Source: Lactobacillus rodentium (GTDB taxonomy: Bacteria; Bacillota; Bacilli; Lactobacillales; Lactobacillaceae). From it: DNA of 64,000 nucleotides. The stretch lies in NCBI RefSeq assembly GCF_003423665.1, contig NZ_BFBY01000003.1, positions 1 through 64,000 of the forward strand, given 5' to 3'. The notes under the pieces are model-generated. The model did no database searches and was not told the DNA's origin. It saw nothing but the letters and a program-made list of their open reading frames with translations. The position numbers and the translations under genes are program-made. Below, piece after piece: positions 27,788-36,393 of this stretch. Numbering within the stretch: position 1 is the first letter of the stretch; every line of letters starts with the position of its first letter.

Positions 27788-28760
27788 GTGTAAATTAACA
27801 AATACTGAACAATTAATGTTTTTAGATTACTTAGGTCAATGTTTAAAAAATGGTTTTTCTTTAAATCTTAGTCTTAAACTAATTCCAACTTTGTGGAAAG
27901 AAAAAGAAAATATCCTTCAAAATTTAAACTTACAAATTGAAAATGGGGTGTCTTTGGGAGCAATTCTAGTTAAATTAGGCTTTTCTAAACAAGTTGCGGC
28001 CCAATTAAATATGTCTTTTATAGAAGGAAGTTTACCAGAGTGCTTGACCCAATTAACAGAACTTTTAAGGTTAAAAAATAAACAAATAAAAAAATTACAA
28101 TCTGAATTAACTTATCCCATTTTATTAGTAGGGATGATGATCTTTTTACTAATTGGGATGCAAACGTTTTTGAAGACAGAGATAAATAATAGTGATTTAG
28201 GAGAAAATATAATTTTTATTGGACTTTTAACTATTATTTTTCTTGGGTGTGGTATTGGAAGTAGGATTATCTATTTACTACATCGACAAGATTATGCGTC
28301 GTTTAATAAATTAAAAAAATTACCCTTTTTAGGTTCGACTTTAGTCCTATATATTCAATATCTTTTAGTCTATGATATTGGAATTTTAATTGCCGATGGC
28401 TTTTCATTACAACAGATTTGTAAATTTACCCAAAAACAAGAAGAAGGTTCTGTACAAAAATGTATTGGCTTAAAGGTTCAAAATCAGTTAAGTCAAGGAA
28501 AAAGTTTAGAAAATATTATTAAAGAAGAAGCGTTCTTGCCCAATAGTCTTTTGATGTTAATTACTAGTGGAGGTAAACGTGATGAAATGAGTCGTAAGGC
28601 AGTTTTGTTAAGTAAAACCCTGTTTTATGAATTAAATCTCAAACTTACGAAATTAGTTGTTAATATACAACCAATCTGTTTTATTTTCATTGGGATTTGT
28701 ATTTTGGGAATGTATCTAAAAATCTTAATGCCAATGTATTCAGTACTGCAAACAATTTAA
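27756..28760 (+). CDS. comGB: Competence pseudopilus membrane platform ComGB
   Basis: A type II secretion F-like polytopic membrane protein of 334 residues. It has two cytoplasmic helical modules, each followed by membrane helices (YPILLVGMMIFLLIGMQTFL, IIFIGLLTIIFLGCGIGSRIIYLL and a C-terminal PICFIFIGICILGMYLKILMPMY). It recruits ComGA and positions pseudopilins. The start lies inside comGA, which suggests translational coupling. Confidence 0.92.
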   Translation: MNNIQYFHRDKCKLTNTEQLMFLDYLGQCLKNGFSLNLSLKLIPTLWKEKENILQNLNLQIENGVSLGAILVKLGFSKQVAAQLNMSFIEGSLPECLTQLTELLRLKNKQIKKLQSELTYPILLVGMMIFLLIGMQTFLKTEINNSDLGENIIFIGLLTIIFLGCGIGSRIIYLLHRQDYASFNKLKKLPFLGSTLVLYIQYLLVYDIGILIADGFSLQQICKFTQKQEEGSVQKCIGLKVQNQLSQGKSLENIIKEEAFLPNSLLMLITSGGKRDEMSRKAVLLSKTLFYELNLKLTKLVVNIQPICFIFIGICILGMYLKILMPMYSVLQTI

Positions 28761-28769
28761 GGAGAAAAA

Positions 28770-29096
28770 ATGCGTCAAAAATTAACTAATACTTTAAAAA
28801 AATCACAAAAATTAAAAGGTTTTACCTTGATTGAAATGGTTATTGTAATTGCAATTATTGCTATTCTAATTCTTTTGGTTGTTCCTAATTTGACTAAACA
28901 AAAAGATCGTGCAGAAAGTAGAACTGATGAAGCCTTTAGATCAACATTACAAACTCAGGTCGAACTAGCCGATGATAAAAATATTAGTTTGGAAGAATTG
29001 AATAAAGAAGGATTTATCTCTGATAAACAATTAAAAAAGGCAAATGAAAAAGGAATTACAATTACAAATGGAAAGGTTACAGAAAGTAAAAAATAA
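28770..29096 (+). CDS. comGC: Major pseudopilin ComGC
   Basis: 108 residues with a type III (prepilin) signal: a basic leader ending KGFTLIEMVIVIAIIAILILLVVPNL, cleaved after Gly by a ComC-type peptidase not seen in this window. The hydrophobic helix follows the conserved Glu5. AAGGAG precedes the ATG. It would form the DNA-binding competence pseudopilus at the cell surface. Confidence 0.93.
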   Translation: MRQKLTNTLKKSQKLKGFTLIEMVIVIAIIAILILLVVPNLTKQKDRAESRTDEAFRSTLQTQVELADDKNISLEELNKEGFISDKQLKKANEKGITITNGKVTESKK

Positions 29097-29493
29097 GGGA
29101 TTTACTTTAGTTGAAGCAATTATTATTTTATTTGTCTTTTGCTTAATTTTTACGATACCAACCTTGAAATTAACTCAATTTAAATCAGATTTAGAATTAA
29201 GTAATACAACGCGATTAGTCAAAAGTATTATCGAAAGTTCTACTAGAAAGTCTCTTTTAAAGAAAAATGCAATTTTTATTCATTATTCGGAAGAAAATAA
29301 TAGAATTTCAGTAAAACAAGGTAAAAGTATGCAATACTTTCCAATTAATCATCAAATTAAAATTGATAATTTAAATCATGTTTTTGTAAATCCAAAAGGA
29401 TCAATTTCACCACGTACCATTATGATAAAAAATAAAAACAAGAAAAGGATTATAAAAATTCAAATGAAATGGGGGCGTATGATTGAAAGTTAA
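29044..29493 (+). CDS. comGD: Minor pseudopilin ComGD
   Basis: 149 residues with the prepilin motif NKGFTLVEAIIILFVFCLIF. The gene overlaps comGC by about 50 bases. A second in-frame ATG eight codons later (start MERLQKVKNKG) is possible; neither start has an ideally spaced ribosome site. The C-terminal half is rich in Lys and Arg. Assignment follows from motif and operon position. Confidence 0.82.
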   Translation: MKKELQLQMERLQKVKNKGFTLVEAIIILFVFCLIFTIPTLKLTQFKSDLELSNTTRLVKSIIESSTRKSLLKKNAIFIHYSEENNRISVKQGKSMQYFPINHQIKIDNLNHVFVNPKGSISPRTIMIKNKNKKRIIKIQMKWGRMIES

Positions 29494-29686
29494 AGGATTT
29501 TTACTTCTAGAAGCAACCATGGGATTAGTTATTGCATGTCTGAGTATAAGTTTATTAAGTTCAACAGTTGGTCAGGAAAAAAAGATAGAGCAAAAAATAG
29601 AATTAAAGGTAGATCATAAATTAGCAACTCAAATAAAAAAATCAACTGGAGTAAAAAGTATAAAAATACATGATAAATGTTATTAA
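29483..29686 (+). CDS. comGE: Minor pseudopilin ComGE-like
   Basis: A short 67-residue protein with a prepilin-like start (MKVKGFLLLEATMGLVIACLS), overlapping comGD by 11 bases. It is shorter than many ComGE proteins and has a basic tail. It is called by position between comGD and comGF and by the signal motif. Confidence 0.65.
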   Translation: MKVKGFLLLEATMGLVIACLSISLLSSTVGQEKKIEQKIELKVDHKLATQIKKSTGVKSIKIHDKCY

Positions 29687-30230
29687 AATGAAAACCATTT
29701 TTAAAGTTAGAGCTTTTTCAATTGCAGAAGCAATTTTAGCTTTATTTATTACAGCTTTATGTGTTGAAATGTTGATTGGAATTTTAGGAATTGTGAAAAA
29801 AGCCGATAAACAAGTAGCACCAATTAATGAAGTTGCATTTTCCTATATTCAACTTAAAGAATTTCTTCATGATGAAGGACATGTGGAAATTGATGCCATT
29901 CATTCTAATAGCCATCAGATTATTTTAAAGAAACAAATTGGTGAAAAAGACAAACATCCAATTTTTCGAAATTATTGTATTGAAGAATATCGAAATATGA
30001 TACGGCTAACTGGTGCTGATGGTGGTCATATGCCATTGATTATGAATTTGAGAAAATCGAGCTTTAAATATGATAAAGAATATTTTGAAATTTATCTTCA
30101 AGAAAGTGATCGACGAAATAGTGTTTTAAGGTTTAAAACAGACAAGCCGATTGAGCTAAAGGATAAAACAAAAAATGATAAAGATACTTTACAACCAAAT
30201 AAAAAAGGAAATGCAAAGACCAAAAGTTAG
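29670..30230 (+). CDS. comGF: Minor pseudopilin ComGF-like
   Basis: 186 residues. The prepilin-like region is VRAFSIAEAILALFITALCVEML, with Ala in place of the usual Gly before Phe. It has a beta-rich body and a polar, Lys/Asp-rich tail. The start is uncertain: ATG codons at 29670 and 29688 both lack a clear ribosome site and overlap or abut the comGE stop. The name follows the operon order. Confidence 0.7.
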   Translation: MINVIKMKTIFKVRAFSIAEAILALFITALCVEMLIGILGIVKKADKQVAPINEVAFSYIQLKEFLHDEGHVEIDAIHSNSHQIILKKQIGEKDKHPIFRNYCIEEYRNMIRLTGADGGHMPLIMNLRKSSFKYDKEYFEIYLQESDRRNSVLRFKTDKPIELKDKTKNDKDTLQPNKKGNAKTKS

Positions 30231-30357
30231 GGGAAGTGCAATGTTATCAGCAATTTTACTTTTATTTGCATGCATACTTTTCGTTACTTTTTATCAAGAA
30301 GTGTTTATGAAAAATTTGGAAAATAACTTATTATTATTGAAATACTTAAATAATTAA
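30175..30357 (+). CDS. comGG: Short ComGG-like protein
   Basis: At only 60 residues this is much shorter than a usual ComGG. It has a basic N-terminus, then RGSAMLSAILLLFACILFVTF, a hydrophobic helix like that of a minor pseudopilin, and a short tail. An AAAGGA site lies 11 bases before the ATG. It overlaps comGF by 56 bases. It may be a truncated comGG or a lineage-specific small membrane protein. Confidence 0.5.
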   Translation: MIKILYNQIKKEMQRPKVRGSAMLSAILLLFACILFVTFYQEVFMKNLENNLLLLKYLNN

Positions 30358-30423
30358 AACGATCTTCTTGCTCCTTTACTTATTAATTAATAAAATAAGA
30401 AGTGAAGAAAGGGGCAATTATAA

Positions 30424-31428
30424 ATGGAAAAAATTACTGATTTATATCCAAAATTTCAAGAAGTAGTAGAACTACTACAAAAGGCTTTAAATGTCTCATT
30501 TGCTTCAGCTGTAACAGAGACATTTGATAATTTAGAAAATGAAAAAATCAAAGTTGAAGAAGGTGCTCCTGACAAGGAAACAGTGGCAGAATTAACTGAC
30601 AAATATCGTGAATTAAAATATGAAAGTATTCCTAAAGATTTAAAAGTACAGATTTTTACTCTTTTGGCCTTAAAATCAGTTAATGAAGATGGAAGAAATT
30701 ATACTCAGCTTCCTACCCCTTCAATTATTGCTACAATTATTGCTCTTTTATGGCAAAAATTGGTACCAAATGATAAAAAAATAGAAGTCGTTGATCCGGC
30801 TATTGGTACTGGAAATTTACTTTATTCAGTAATTCGTCAGTTAGTTCAAGATAATCATTCACAAAATAATTATCAATTAATTGGGATTGACAATGATGAA
30901 ACCCTACTTGATTTGGCTGATGTAGGTGCACATTTAGATGGATTTAAGATTGACTTGTTTAATCAAGATGCTTTAGATCCCTGGATGATTCCACCAGCAA
31001 ATGTAATTGTTAGTGATCTACCAGTAGGATATTATCCCTTAGATAATAATGCCAAAAATTTTGAAAATCAGGCAAAGGAAGGACACTCGTTAGCTCATCT
31101 TTTATTTATTGAACAAATTGTTAAAAATTTAGCTAAAAATGGTTTTGCCTTTTTAGTAGTACCAAAGGGATTATTTACTAATTTAATTCAAAGCGACTTT
31201 ATTAGTTGGTTAGGCAAAAAAGTTAATATTCAGGCTATCATTGATTTACCAACTGATATGTTTGCAAGTGATACTCAACAAAAATCTATCTTAGTCTTTC
31301 AAAATCATGGGGACAAAGCAATTAAAAGAAATGTTTTAGTTGCCCAATTACCTTCATTAAAGGATAATAAAGCCCTAGTAGAATTTAACGTTAAGTTAAA
31401 TGAATGGTACAAAAATAGTAGTAAATAA
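30424..31428 (+). CDS. Class I SAM-dependent methyltransferase, YtxK-like
   Basis: 334 residues with an N-terminal helical region and a methyltransferase fold: motif I VVDPAIGTGNLLYS, motif II IGIDNDETLLDLA, and a motif IV of VSDLPVGYYPLD. Motif IV differs from the NPPY of DNA adenine methylases, so DNA methylation is doubtful. A homologue between the comG operon and ackA is standard in Firmicutes (YtxK). The target is unknown. A GAAAGGGG site precedes the ATG, and ackA follows 14 bases later. Confidence 0.85.
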   Translation: MEKITDLYPKFQEVVELLQKALNVSFASAVTETFDNLENEKIKVEEGAPDKETVAELTDKYRELKYESIPKDLKVQIFTLLALKSVNEDGRNYTQLPTPSIIATIIALLWQKLVPNDKKIEVVDPAIGTGNLLYSVIRQLVQDNHSQNNYQLIGIDNDETLLDLADVGAHLDGFKIDLFNQDALDPWMIPPANVIVSDLPVGYYPLDNNAKNFENQAKEGHSLAHLLFIEQIVKNLAKNGFAFLVVPKGLFTNLIQSDFISWLGKKVNIQAIIDLPTDMFASDTQQKSILVFQNHGDKAIKRNVLVAQLPSLKDNKALVEFNVKLNEWYKNSSK

Positions 31429-31442
31429 GGGAGGAACTTAAA

Positions 31443-32627
31443 ATGAAGAAAGTCTTAGCAATCAATTCTGGTAGTTCATCATTTAAGTTTAAATTATTTT
31501 CACTTCCTAGTAATGAAGTTATTGCTGAAGGAATGGCAGATCGCGTTGGTTTGCCTGATTCTACTTTCACAATTAAATTATCAGATGGTGAAAAACATGA
31601 AATCAGAGAAGATATTCCTACTCAAGAAGATGCAGTGCAAAAGTTACTAGACTTGTTGCAAGAATATCATGTTGTAGAAAGTATCAATGAAATTGCTGGA
31701 GTAGGACACCGTATTGTTGCGGGTGGAGAATATTTTAAAGAATCTACTATTATTACAAAAGACAATCTACAGAAAATCTTTGATTTAAAAGACTATGCTC
31801 CTTTGCATAATCCAGCTGAAGGAAAAGGTATTGAAGCGTTTATGAAAATTTTACCTGGAGTTCCTCAGGTTGGTGTTTTTGATTCTGCATTTCACCAAAG
31901 TCTTGACCCAGTTCATTATCTCTATCCCGTTCCTTATAAATATTATGAAAAATATAAGGCACGTAAATATGGTGCTCATGGTACTTCTGTAAGATATGTT
32001 TCAAATGAAGCTGCAAAGATGCTTGGAAAAGATCTTAAAAACTTAAAATTGATTGTATGTCATTTAGGCTCAGGTGCTTCAATTACAGCTGTTAAAGATG
32101 GAAAATCATATGATACTTCTATGGGCTTTAGTCCACTTGATGGTATAGAAATGGCTACGCGATCCGGTAGTGTTGATCCATCATTATTGCAGTATGTAAT
32201 GCACAAAGAAAATTTAGATATTGATCAAATGATTGACATTTTAAATAATAAATCAGGTCTTGATGGAGTTTCTGGAATTTCTCCAGACATGCGTGATTTA
32301 AGAAAATCAGATTCAGAACGTGCTAAAATTGCTCGTGATATTTATATAAATAGAGTAGTTCGTACTGTAGGGGCATATATGGCAGAAATGAAAGGAATGG
32401 ATGCTCTTATTTTCACTGCAGGTGTTGGAGAACATGATAATGATCTACGTAAACGAGTAATGGAATATTTTGAATTTGTTGGTTTAAAACCTGACCTGCA
32501 GGCTAATGAAACTAATGGTCAGAAATTTATTTCTCAATCTGATTCTAAAATAAAGGCAATGATTATTCCTACTAATGAAGAATTAATGATTGAAGAAGAT
32601 GTTGTTCGTTTAGCAGGTTTAGAATAA
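31443..32627 (+). CDS. ackA: Acetate kinase
   Basis: AckA makes ATP and acetate from acetyl phosphate and ADP, completing the Pta-AckA route (pta is at 14.4 kb). The 394-residue protein has the acetate/sugar kinase folds with INSGSSSFKFKLF, VFDSAFHQS, HGTSVRYVS and FTAGVGEHD. It is cotranscribed with the upstream methyltransferase gene. Lactobacilli often have more than one ackA copy. Confidence 0.97.
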   Translation: MKKVLAINSGSSSFKFKLFSLPSNEVIAEGMADRVGLPDSTFTIKLSDGEKHEIREDIPTQEDAVQKLLDLLQEYHVVESINEIAGVGHRIVAGGEYFKESTIITKDNLQKIFDLKDYAPLHNPAEGKGIEAFMKILPGVPQVGVFDSAFHQSLDPVHYLYPVPYKYYEKYKARKYGAHGTSVRYVSNEAAKMLGKDLKNLKLIVCHLGSGASITAVKDGKSYDTSMGFSPLDGIEMATRSGSVDPSLLQYVMHKENLDIDQMIDILNNKSGLDGVSGISPDMRDLRKSDSERAKIARDIYINRVVRTVGAYMAEMKGMDALIFTAGVGEHDNDLRKRVMEYFEFVGLKPDLQANETNGQKFISQSDSKIKAMIIPTNEELMIEEDVVRLAGLE

Positions 32628-32637
32628 CTCAATAATA

Positions 32638-32666
32638 TTGAGGATAACCGTATTTCAAGGTATAAT
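32638..32666 (+). promoter_or_regulatory. tmRNA promoter
   Basis: TTGAGG and TATAAT are separated by 17 bases. The -10 box ends about 17 bases before the mature 5' end of tmRNA. The -35 box begins ten bases after the ackA stop. Confidence 0.7.
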
Positions 32667-32683
32667 ATGGTTGTCTTCATTAC

Positions 32684-33050
32684 GGGGCTGTTTTGGGATT
32701 CGACAGGCGTAGATTTGCATTGACTGCGGTTCGTAGGTCACGTCTACGTAAAAACGTCACAGTTTAAATATAACTGCAAAAAATAATAATTCTTACGCAG
32801 TAGCTGCTTAGTCAGCCTGTGTGATCTAATGATGGTTTGCTTGTGATGATCATTAGGTTTTACCATTTAGCAAGCTACGTTTAACTACCTCACCTGAATA
32901 GTTAAAAATAAGATTGACTAGGTTAGCCATAACTTTTTTGCCCTGTTATATGGCGTGAAGTTACGGTGAACTCAAGTAATATAACTATAATCGTAGAGGT
33001 TAATGACAAAATGCGTTTGGACAGGGGTTCAATTCCCCTCAGCTCCACTA
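32684..33050 (+). ncRNA. ssrA: Transfer-messenger RNA (tmRNA)
   Basis: The 5' end GGGGCTG pairs with CAGCTCC at the 3' end to form the tRNA-like acceptor. The T arm contains GGGGTTCAATTCCCC. The tag frame runs from GCA at 32776 and reads AKNNNSYAVAA, then TAG at 32809-32811. The tag ends in the AA-type degron for Clp proteases. The gene ends ACTA rather than ACCA, so the CCA end must be completed after processing. It works with SmpB and RNase R, encoded near 9-11.7 kb. Confidence 0.96.
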
Positions 33051-33087
33051 TATTAATAAAAAATGTCGTTATATTTTTCGACAAAAT

Positions 33088-33123
33088 TAAAACACCTTTT
33101 AATCAATAGAAGGTGTTTTTTTG
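33088..33123 (+). terminator. tmRNA terminator
   Basis: The stem AACACCTT/AAGGTGTT with an 11-base loop is followed by a T run. Confidence 0.9.
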
Positions 33124-33136
33124 TATCAAAATTTAA

Positions 33137-33167
33137 TTGACTTGGAGTGAACTTCAAGGAGTATGCT
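33137..33167 (+). promoter_or_regulatory. MerR-type promoter of the DUF3737-malY unit
   Basis: TTGACT and TATGCT are 19 bases apart rather than 17. The spacer region contains the dyad CTTGGAGTGAACTTCAAG. Long spacers with a central dyad are the hallmark of promoters switched by MerR-family regulators. No MerR gene lies in the window. The 110-base leader to the first start codon shows nothing else that I can interpret. Confidence 0.72.
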
Positions 33168-33279
33168 TATTTACGTGTACAAGTGAGAAATAAAAAATTC
33201 TTACTATTAAGAACCTAATATTAGTAGATAGTATTAAATAGTTTTAAAATAATGATGTAAGAAAGAAGATCAGAAAAGA

Positions 33280-34176
33280 ATGACAGAAGTAATTAAAGAT
33301 AAATATTTTGAAGGTGAAAGAATATTGTATGGCTTAAAAGATGCTAAATTAATTGATGTTACTTTTGGTCACGGGGAATCACCTTTGAAGGAAGCAAAAA
33401 ATATTGAAATTAAAGATTCAATTTTTAAGTGGAAATACCCCTTATGGTATGACGAGAACGTTAAAGTTGAAAAATCCACCTTTGAAACTATGTCGCGCAG
33501 TGGTATTTGGTATACAAATCATATTGCCATAAAAAATTCATCCTTACAAGCTCCAAAATTATTTAGAAGATGTGATGATATAGTGCTTGATCAGATTCAC
33601 TTTTCTGATGCGCAAGAAACAATGTGGACTTGTAAGAATATTAAAATCACCAATACTGATATTAATGGGGACTATTTTGGAAAAGATTCTGAGAACATTT
33701 ATTTAGAAAATGTAAATATTATTGGAAATTATGCCTTTGATGGTGCGAAGAATATTGAAGTTCATAATTGTCAGTTTGTTTCGAAAGATGCTTTTTGGAA
33801 TTGTGAAAATGTAACTATTTATGATTCCGTAATTGATGGCGAATATTTAGCGTGGAATACTAAGCATATTAAATTTGTAAACTGTAAAATTGAAAGCAAT
33901 CAAGGATTAAATTACATTGATGATTTGGTTCTAGATAACTGTAAATTAAATCATACTGATTTGGCCTTTGAAAATGTATCAAACATTGATGCACAACTAA
34001 CTGCTCCGATTTTAAGTATTAAAAATCCGATTTCGGGCAAAATAATTGTTCCGGCAATCGGAAAATTAATTATGGATCCGAATAAAATTGATCCTGAAAA
34101 AACAGAAATAATTTGTGATGAGATTGGGGAAGAGATTGATCGTTCTGATACAAATCAATCTCCCAAGGAGATATAA
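33280..34176 (+). CDS. DUF3737 family protein (right-handed beta-helix)
   Basis: 298 residues built of about ten repeats of some 18-22 residues with regularly spaced N-I/V-x-I/L and N-C/S-x-F/I elements (KNIEIKDSIF, NIYLENVNII, NIEVHNCQF, NVTIYDSVI, HIKFVNCKI, DLVLDNCKL). This predicts a parallel beta helix like those of pectate lyases. No signal peptide is present, so it is cytoplasmic. The function is unknown. The ribosome site of malY lies inside its last codons, so the two are coupled. Confidence 0.85.
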   Translation: MTEVIKDKYFEGERILYGLKDAKLIDVTFGHGESPLKEAKNIEIKDSIFKWKYPLWYDENVKVEKSTFETMSRSGIWYTNHIAIKNSSLQAPKLFRRCDDIVLDQIHFSDAQETMWTCKNIKITNTDINGDYFGKDSENIYLENVNIIGNYAFDGAKNIEVHNCQFVSKDAFWNCENVTIYDSVIDGEYLAWNTKHIKFVNCKIESNQGLNYIDDLVLDNCKLNHTDLAFENVSNIDAQLTAPILSIKNPISGKIIVPAIGKLIMDPNKIDPEKTEIICDEIGEEIDRSDTNQSPKEI

Positions 34177-34178
34177 AA

Positions 34179-35351
34179 ATGACAAATTTTGATTTTACTA
34201 ATGCACCTGACCGCAGAGCCAGTGATTCAATTAAATGGGATGTAGAACCTGGACAGCTTCCTATGTGGATCGCAGATATGGATTTTAAGACAGTTCCAGC
34301 AATTGTGAAGGCTATGAAAAAGAAAATTGATCTAGAAGCTTTTGGTTATGAATGGCCAGGTAAAGATTATTTTGATGCAGTAAAAAAATGGTATAAGGAA
34401 GAACATAATGCTGAAATTAAAAATGACTGGATGATTTTTTCAACCGGAGTAATTCCAGCTTTATCTTCTATTGTTAGACGAGTCTCTCATATCGGTGATA
34501 ATGTAGTAGTCCAAGCACCTGTATATAATATTTTTTATAATTCTATTGAAAATAATGGACGTCACGTTTTATCTAATGATTTAATTGCAAAAACGGATCG
34601 TTATGAAATTAATTGGCCAGATTTAGAAGCAAAACTCGCAGATCCATTAACTACAATGATGATTTTTTGTAATCCCCATAATCCTATTGGCCAGGTATGG
34701 ACAAAAGATGAAGTGCAACAAATTGCTGATCTTTGTCATAAGCATCATGTTACGTTAGTTTCTGATGAAATTCATGGTGATCTTGTTCGATATGGAGAAG
34801 ATTATACTCCGGCTTTTTCAGTTAAAGGTCATGCAAAGGATAGTGTCATTTCCTTAGTATCACCAAGTAAAACATTTAATGTTGCTGCTTTACACGCAGC
34901 AACAGTGATCATTCCTGATAAAAACTTACGTCATATTGTAGAACGTGGTTTAAATTCAGATGAAGTCGCAGAACCTAATTTATTAGCAATTCCAGGAACA
35001 ATTGCTGCTTATACACAAGGTCATGAATGGTTACAAGCATTAAAAGTTCAATTAAATGAGAACTTTAATTATGCGATTGATACGATAAGTGAAAAATTAC
35101 CAAATTTAAAAGTAGTTAGTGGCCCAGCCACCTATTTGATGTGGATTAATATCAGCAATTTAACTACTGATAGTGAAGAATTTACTACATTCTTAAAAGA
35201 AAAAACTGGGTTAATTGTGTCTTCTGGTGCACTTTATCGTGGTAATGGACATAACTTTATTCGGATTAATTTAGCTTGCCCTCTAGCAATGGTTAAGGAG
35301 GGGCTAAAGCGCTTACAAAAAGGTGTTGCTTTATACTCTAAAAATAACTAG
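34179..35351 (+). CDS. MalY/PatB-type aminotransferase, cystathionine beta-lyase-like
   Basis: A fold-type I PLP enzyme of 390 residues. The PLP Lys lies in SPSKTFNVAALHAA. FCNPHNPIGQVW and VSDEIHGDLVRYG are typical of the MalY/PatB group, which cleaves cystathionine and other cysteine conjugates. It would give homocysteine or thiols plus pyruvate and ammonia. It starts three bases after the DUF3737 gene, under the same MerR-type promoter. Exact substrate is not deducible. Confidence 0.9.
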   Translation: MTNFDFTNAPDRRASDSIKWDVEPGQLPMWIADMDFKTVPAIVKAMKKKIDLEAFGYEWPGKDYFDAVKKWYKEEHNAEIKNDWMIFSTGVIPALSSIVRRVSHIGDNVVVQAPVYNIFYNSIENNGRHVLSNDLIAKTDRYEINWPDLEAKLADPLTTMMIFCNPHNPIGQVWTKDEVQQIADLCHKHHVTLVSDEIHGDLVRYGEDYTPAFSVKGHAKDSVISLVSPSKTFNVAALHAATVIIPDKNLRHIVERGLNSDEVAEPNLLAIPGTIAAYTQGHEWLQALKVQLNENFNYAIDTISEKLPNLKVVSGPATYLMWINISNLTTDSEEFTTFLKEKTGLIVSSGALYRGNGHNFIRINLACPLAMVKEGLKRLQKGVALYSKNN

Positions 35352-35395
35352 AATTGAGATATAGGTTAAGGAAGTTTTTTTGGAGGTATAGCTTA

Positions 35396-36367
35396 ATGGA
35401 GCCATTATTTTTAACCCCATATTTTCGTCCTAAAATTTGGGGTGGACGTAAATTAAATACAGAATTACATTATCAGATTCCTGATGGAAAAGTAGGAGAA
35501 GCATGGGTCATTTCTGGATACAAGGATGATGCTTCAACTGTTACTGATGGTCCTTATAAAGGAAAAACATTACGTGAAGTTTATCTTGATCATCCAGAAT
35601 TATTTGGCAATCCTAAAGCAAAAGAATTTCCTTTACTAGTTAAATTTTTAGATGCAAATGATAATTTATCGGTTCAAGTTCATCCTGATGATGAATATGC
35701 CCGCGTTCATGAAAATGATTCTGGTAAAACAGAAAGTTGGTATGTACTTCATGCCGAACCAGGTGCAAAATTAATCTATGGCCATAATGCAAAAACAAAA
35801 GAAGAACTTGAAGATTTAATCAAGCAAGGAAAATGGCAAGAGTTATTTCGCTATGTCCCTGTAAAGACAGGTGATTTCTTGTATGTTCCAGCAGGAACGG
35901 TTCATGCATTAACTAAAGGCATTATGGTAATCGAAACTCAACAATCTAGTGATGTAACTTACCGACTTTACGATTGGGATCGTGTTGATCAAAAAACAGG
36001 TAAAAAAAGAGACCTGCATATTAAACAATCTCTTGATACAATAAAAGTACCACATCGTGATCCTAAATTAGATATTAAGCGCGAAAAAGTTCCCGGTGCT
36101 GAAATTACTACTTTAGCGCAACCTCCTATGTCGCCACATTTTTACTTGTGGCAAATTGATGTCACGGGAAGGTTTGATTGGAAGTTTGGCAAGCATCCCT
36201 ATTTATTGGTCTCCGTTATTAAGGGAGAAGGAGAATTTATTTGCCAGGGTAAAAGTTATTCGATCAAGTTAGGAACCAATTTTATTATTCCTAATGAATT
36301 GAAGGATTTTAGTTTTTCAGGAAAGAATTTACGCTTGATTATCTCAGCACCTGGTAGAGAAGATTAA
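35396..36367 (+). CDS. manA: Mannose-6-phosphate isomerase, class I
   Basis: ManA interconverts mannose-6-phosphate and fructose-6-phosphate with zinc. The metal residues sit in QVHPDDEYA, KTESWYVL and PAGTVHALTKG. I took the ATG after TTTTTGGAGG, giving 323 residues. The open frame extends 14 codons upstream into the leader. It starts about 45 bases after malY; whether it shares that transcript is unclear. Confidence 0.95.
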   Translation: MEPLFLTPYFRPKIWGGRKLNTELHYQIPDGKVGEAWVISGYKDDASTVTDGPYKGKTLREVYLDHPELFGNPKAKEFPLLVKFLDANDNLSVQVHPDDEYARVHENDSGKTESWYVLHAEPGAKLIYGHNAKTKEELEDLIKQGKWQELFRYVPVKTGDFLYVPAGTVHALTKGIMVIETQQSSDVTYRLYDWDRVDQKTGKKRDLHIKQSLDTIKVPHRDPKLDIKREKVPGAEITTLAQPPMSPHFYLWQIDVTGRFDWKFGKHPYLLVSVIKGEGEFICQGKSYSIKLGTNFIIPNELKDFSFSGKNLRLIISAPGRED

Positions 36368-36393
36368 GTAATTGAATAGAAAGAGGAAGTCAA

